64,000 nt of DNA from Microvirga mediterraneensis (GTDB taxonomy: Bacteria; Pseudomonadota; Alphaproteobacteria; Rhizobiales; Beijerinckiaceae): contig NZ_JACDXJ010000001.1 in NCBI RefSeq assembly GCF_013520865.1, positions 2,781,001-2,845,000 on the forward strand, in the 5' to 3' direction. The position numbers and the translations under genes were made by a program. Positions 62,307-64,000 of the stretch are shown in pieces (within the stretch, counting starts at the first letter, position 1; each line of letters begins with the position of its first letter). The notes beneath the pieces were generated by a model that was not told the origin of the DNA, did not search any database, and worked only from the letters and a program-made list of their open reading frames with translations.

Positions 62307-62341
62307 ACCTGGGGACAAAATTCCCCCAGGTGCGTCTTTTT
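62307..62341 (+). terminator. terminator after clpP
   Basis: ACCTGGGG-acaaaattc-CCCCAGGT then GCGTCTTTTT: an 8-bp stem and T run, 9 bases after the stop codon. clpX therefore likely has its own promoter in the following 180 bases. Confidence 0.82.
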
Positions 62342-62519
62342 GCCGAGTAACCTCGTTTCTATTGATCAGGCGGCCTCCGCATGATTGCATATGGATTCGG
62401 GAGCATGGCGATTTGGGCGTTCAATTCTTAGCGGCGGAACATTTTGTTAGTTTCGTCGCCTATAACTTAGGTGTGTTGGGTCGGCAGGGGCTGTCCCGGC
62501 ACGGATTGGAGATGTGATA

Positions 62520-63788
62520 ATGACCAAGGCTGGCGGCAACGACTCCAAGAGTACGCTGTACTGCTCCTTCTGCGGCAAGAGCCAGCATGAGGTTCGCAAG
62601 CTGATCGCTGGCCCGACGGTTTTCATCTGCGATGAATGCGTCGAGCTGTGCATGGACATCATCCGCGAGGAGTCGAAATCGTCCCTCGTGAAGTCCCGTG
62701 ACGGGGTGCCGACCCCCAAGGAAATCAGCCGCGTTCTGGATGACTACGTGATCGGCCAGGAGCACGCCAAGAAGGTGCTCTCCGTGGCGGTCCACAACCA
62801 TTACAAGCGCCTGGCCCACGCGACGAAGCACAACGACGTCGAACTCGCCAAGTCCAATATCCTGCTGATCGGGCCCACCGGCTCGGGCAAGACCCTGCTC
62901 GCGCAGACCCTGGCCCGGATCCTGGACGTGCCGTTCACCATGGCGGACGCGACGACCCTGACCGAGGCGGGCTATGTCGGCGAGGACGTGGAGAACATCA
63001 TCCTCAAGCTGCTCCAGGCCTCCGACTACAATGTCGAGCGGGCCCAGCGCGGCATCGTCTATATCGACGAAATCGACAAGATCTCCCGCAAGTCCGACAA
63101 CCCGTCGATCACCCGCGACGTGTCGGGCGAGGGCGTGCAGCAGGCTCTTCTGAAGATCATGGAAGGCACCGTCGCCTCCGTGCCTCCCCAGGGCGGCCGC
63201 AAGCATCCGCAGCAGGAGTTCCTGCAGGTCGACACCACGAACATCCTGTTCATCTGCGGCGGCGCCTTCGCCGGCCTGGAGCGGATCATCTCCGGCCGCG
63301 GCAAGGGAACGTCGATCGGCTTCGGCGCTTCGGTCAGCTCCCCAGATGATCGCCGCACGGGCGAGATCTTCCGGTCCGTCGAACCCGAGGACCTGCTGAA
63401 ATTCGGCCTCATCCCCGAGTTCGTCGGCCGTCTGCCGGTTCTGGCGACCCTCGAGGATCTCGATATCGACGCTCTGAAGACCATTCTGCAGGAGCCGAAG
63501 AACGCCCTCGTCAAGCAGTACCAGCGCCTCTTCGAGATGGAGAACGTGCAGCTGACGTTCCAAGACGAAGCGCTGACACTCATTGCCAAGAAGGCGATCG
63601 AGCGAAAGACCGGCGCTCGCGGTCTGCGCTCCATCATGGAGGGCATCCTCCTGGAGACCATGTACGACCTGCCGGGGCTGGATTCCGTCGAACAGGTGGT
63701 GATCGGGCCCGAGGTCGTGGAGGGCAAGGCCAAGCCGCTCTTCATCCACGGCGAGCGCAACGAACAGGCCGCAAGCGCGAGCGCGTAA
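62520..63788 (+). CDS. clpX: ATP-dependent Clp protease ATPase subunit ClpX
   Basis: 422 residues from ATG 62520 (GGAG upstream). The zinc-binding domain starts '[19 protein letters not shown]' with a second CDEC pair. The AAA+ module has Walker A GPTGSGKT near residues 117-124, Walker B '[10 protein letters not shown]', and the pore-loop GYVG and RKH loops typical of ClpX. It unfolds tagged substrates and feeds ClpP. Confidence 0.98.
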   Translation: MTKAGGNDSKSTLYCSFCGKSQHEVRKLIAGPTVFICDECVELCMDIIREESKSSLVKSRDGVPTPKEISRVLDDYVIGQEHAKKVLSVAVHNHYKRLAHATKHNDVELAKSNILLIGPTGSGKTLLAQTLARILDVPFTMADATTLTEAGYVGEDVENIILKLLQASDYNVERAQRGIVYIDEIDKISRKSDNPSITRDVSGEGVQQALLKIMEGTVASVPPQGGRKHPQQEFLQVDTTNILFICGGAFAGLERIISGRGKGTSIGFGASVSSPDDRRTGEIFRSVEPEDLLKFGLIPEFVGRLPVLATLEDLDIDALKTILQEPKNALVKQYQRLFEMENVQLTFQDEALTLIAKKAIERKTGARGLRSIMEGILLETMYDLPGLDSVEQVVIGPEVVEGKAKPLFIHGERNEQAASASA

Positions 63789-64000
63789 GGGCCGCCGGGG
63801 GACTTCCCATGAACAGAAGCGTTGCGGGCAATCTCCTTGAAACCCAAGGCCCGCAACGCCACATTGTCTCTTGCGCCGGTGCTGTCCGCTCATCGTTCGA
63901 GGGAGAGCCCGGCGTACCGGATGCAGCCCATAACAAAAGCCTGAGCATTCCGGTTATCCGTCTGACTTCCAGCTCATCCGAGGGGACCGTCGGACGCAGT

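Overview
The window is high-GC DNA from an alphaproteobacterium, most likely of the Hyphomicrobiales (Rhizobiales) and probably close to Microvirga or Methylobacteriaceae. The markers are a class II B12-dependent ribonucleotide reductase, an NDUFA12-type complex I accessory subunit, a SUF operon preceded by an Irr-type iron box, a DUF1127 protein, a DUF2155 protein and a glnB-glnA pair. The genus is an inference from gene content; no rRNA gene is present to settle it.

Layout. Bases 1-1629 hold the end of an EcsC-family gene, a 3-methyladenine DNA glycosylase and a small membrane protein. Bases 1841-9232 are an accessory island, all on the minus strand and visibly less GC-rich than its surroundings. 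In order of transcription it encodes a 62-aa protein, a sigma-70-like factor, an HTH-like protein, a large ImmA/IrrE-UvrD-PDDEXK fusion, a protein with three ubiquitin-like domains, an E1-like ThiF enzyme and a cysteine-rich DUF6527 protein. Almost every junction is an overlap or a very short gap, so the whole may be one operon, and it is the best candidate for an undescribed (probably defence or stress) system. The island ends in a non-coding stretch with three 13-bp repeats that look like an operator array or the end of a lost insertion sequence.

From 9651 on, the genome is mostly core: nrdJ with a long leader (tandem NrdR boxes and a cobalamin-box-like motif), the NDUFA12 homologue, a beta-helix protein, a bile-acid-symporter-type transporter, a Tat-signal SDR, aat, aroQ-accB-accC, a DsbA-type oxidoreductase, an aminotransferase, RNase E, an amidase with PBP1A, prfB with its programmed frameshift, an RTX metalloprotease, bcp, a giant AsmA-like protein and tyrS.

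The SUF region (40907-47571, plus sufA at 50060) makes iron-sulfur clusters: two cysteine desulfurases, the SufBCD scaffold, a SufT-like protein and an A-type carrier. It is interrupted by palindromic repeats and by a divergent SDR/flavin-monooxygenase pair. After it come a TfoX-like protein, an RhlE-like helicase, a hydrolase, an Omp25/31-like porin, a VOC protein, glnB-glnA, a bifunctional NAD(P)HX repair enzyme, a multicopper-oxidase homologue that has lost most copper ligands, tRNA-Leu(UAG), and tig-clpP-clpX. Two families of palindromic repeats recur between genes throughout the core part.
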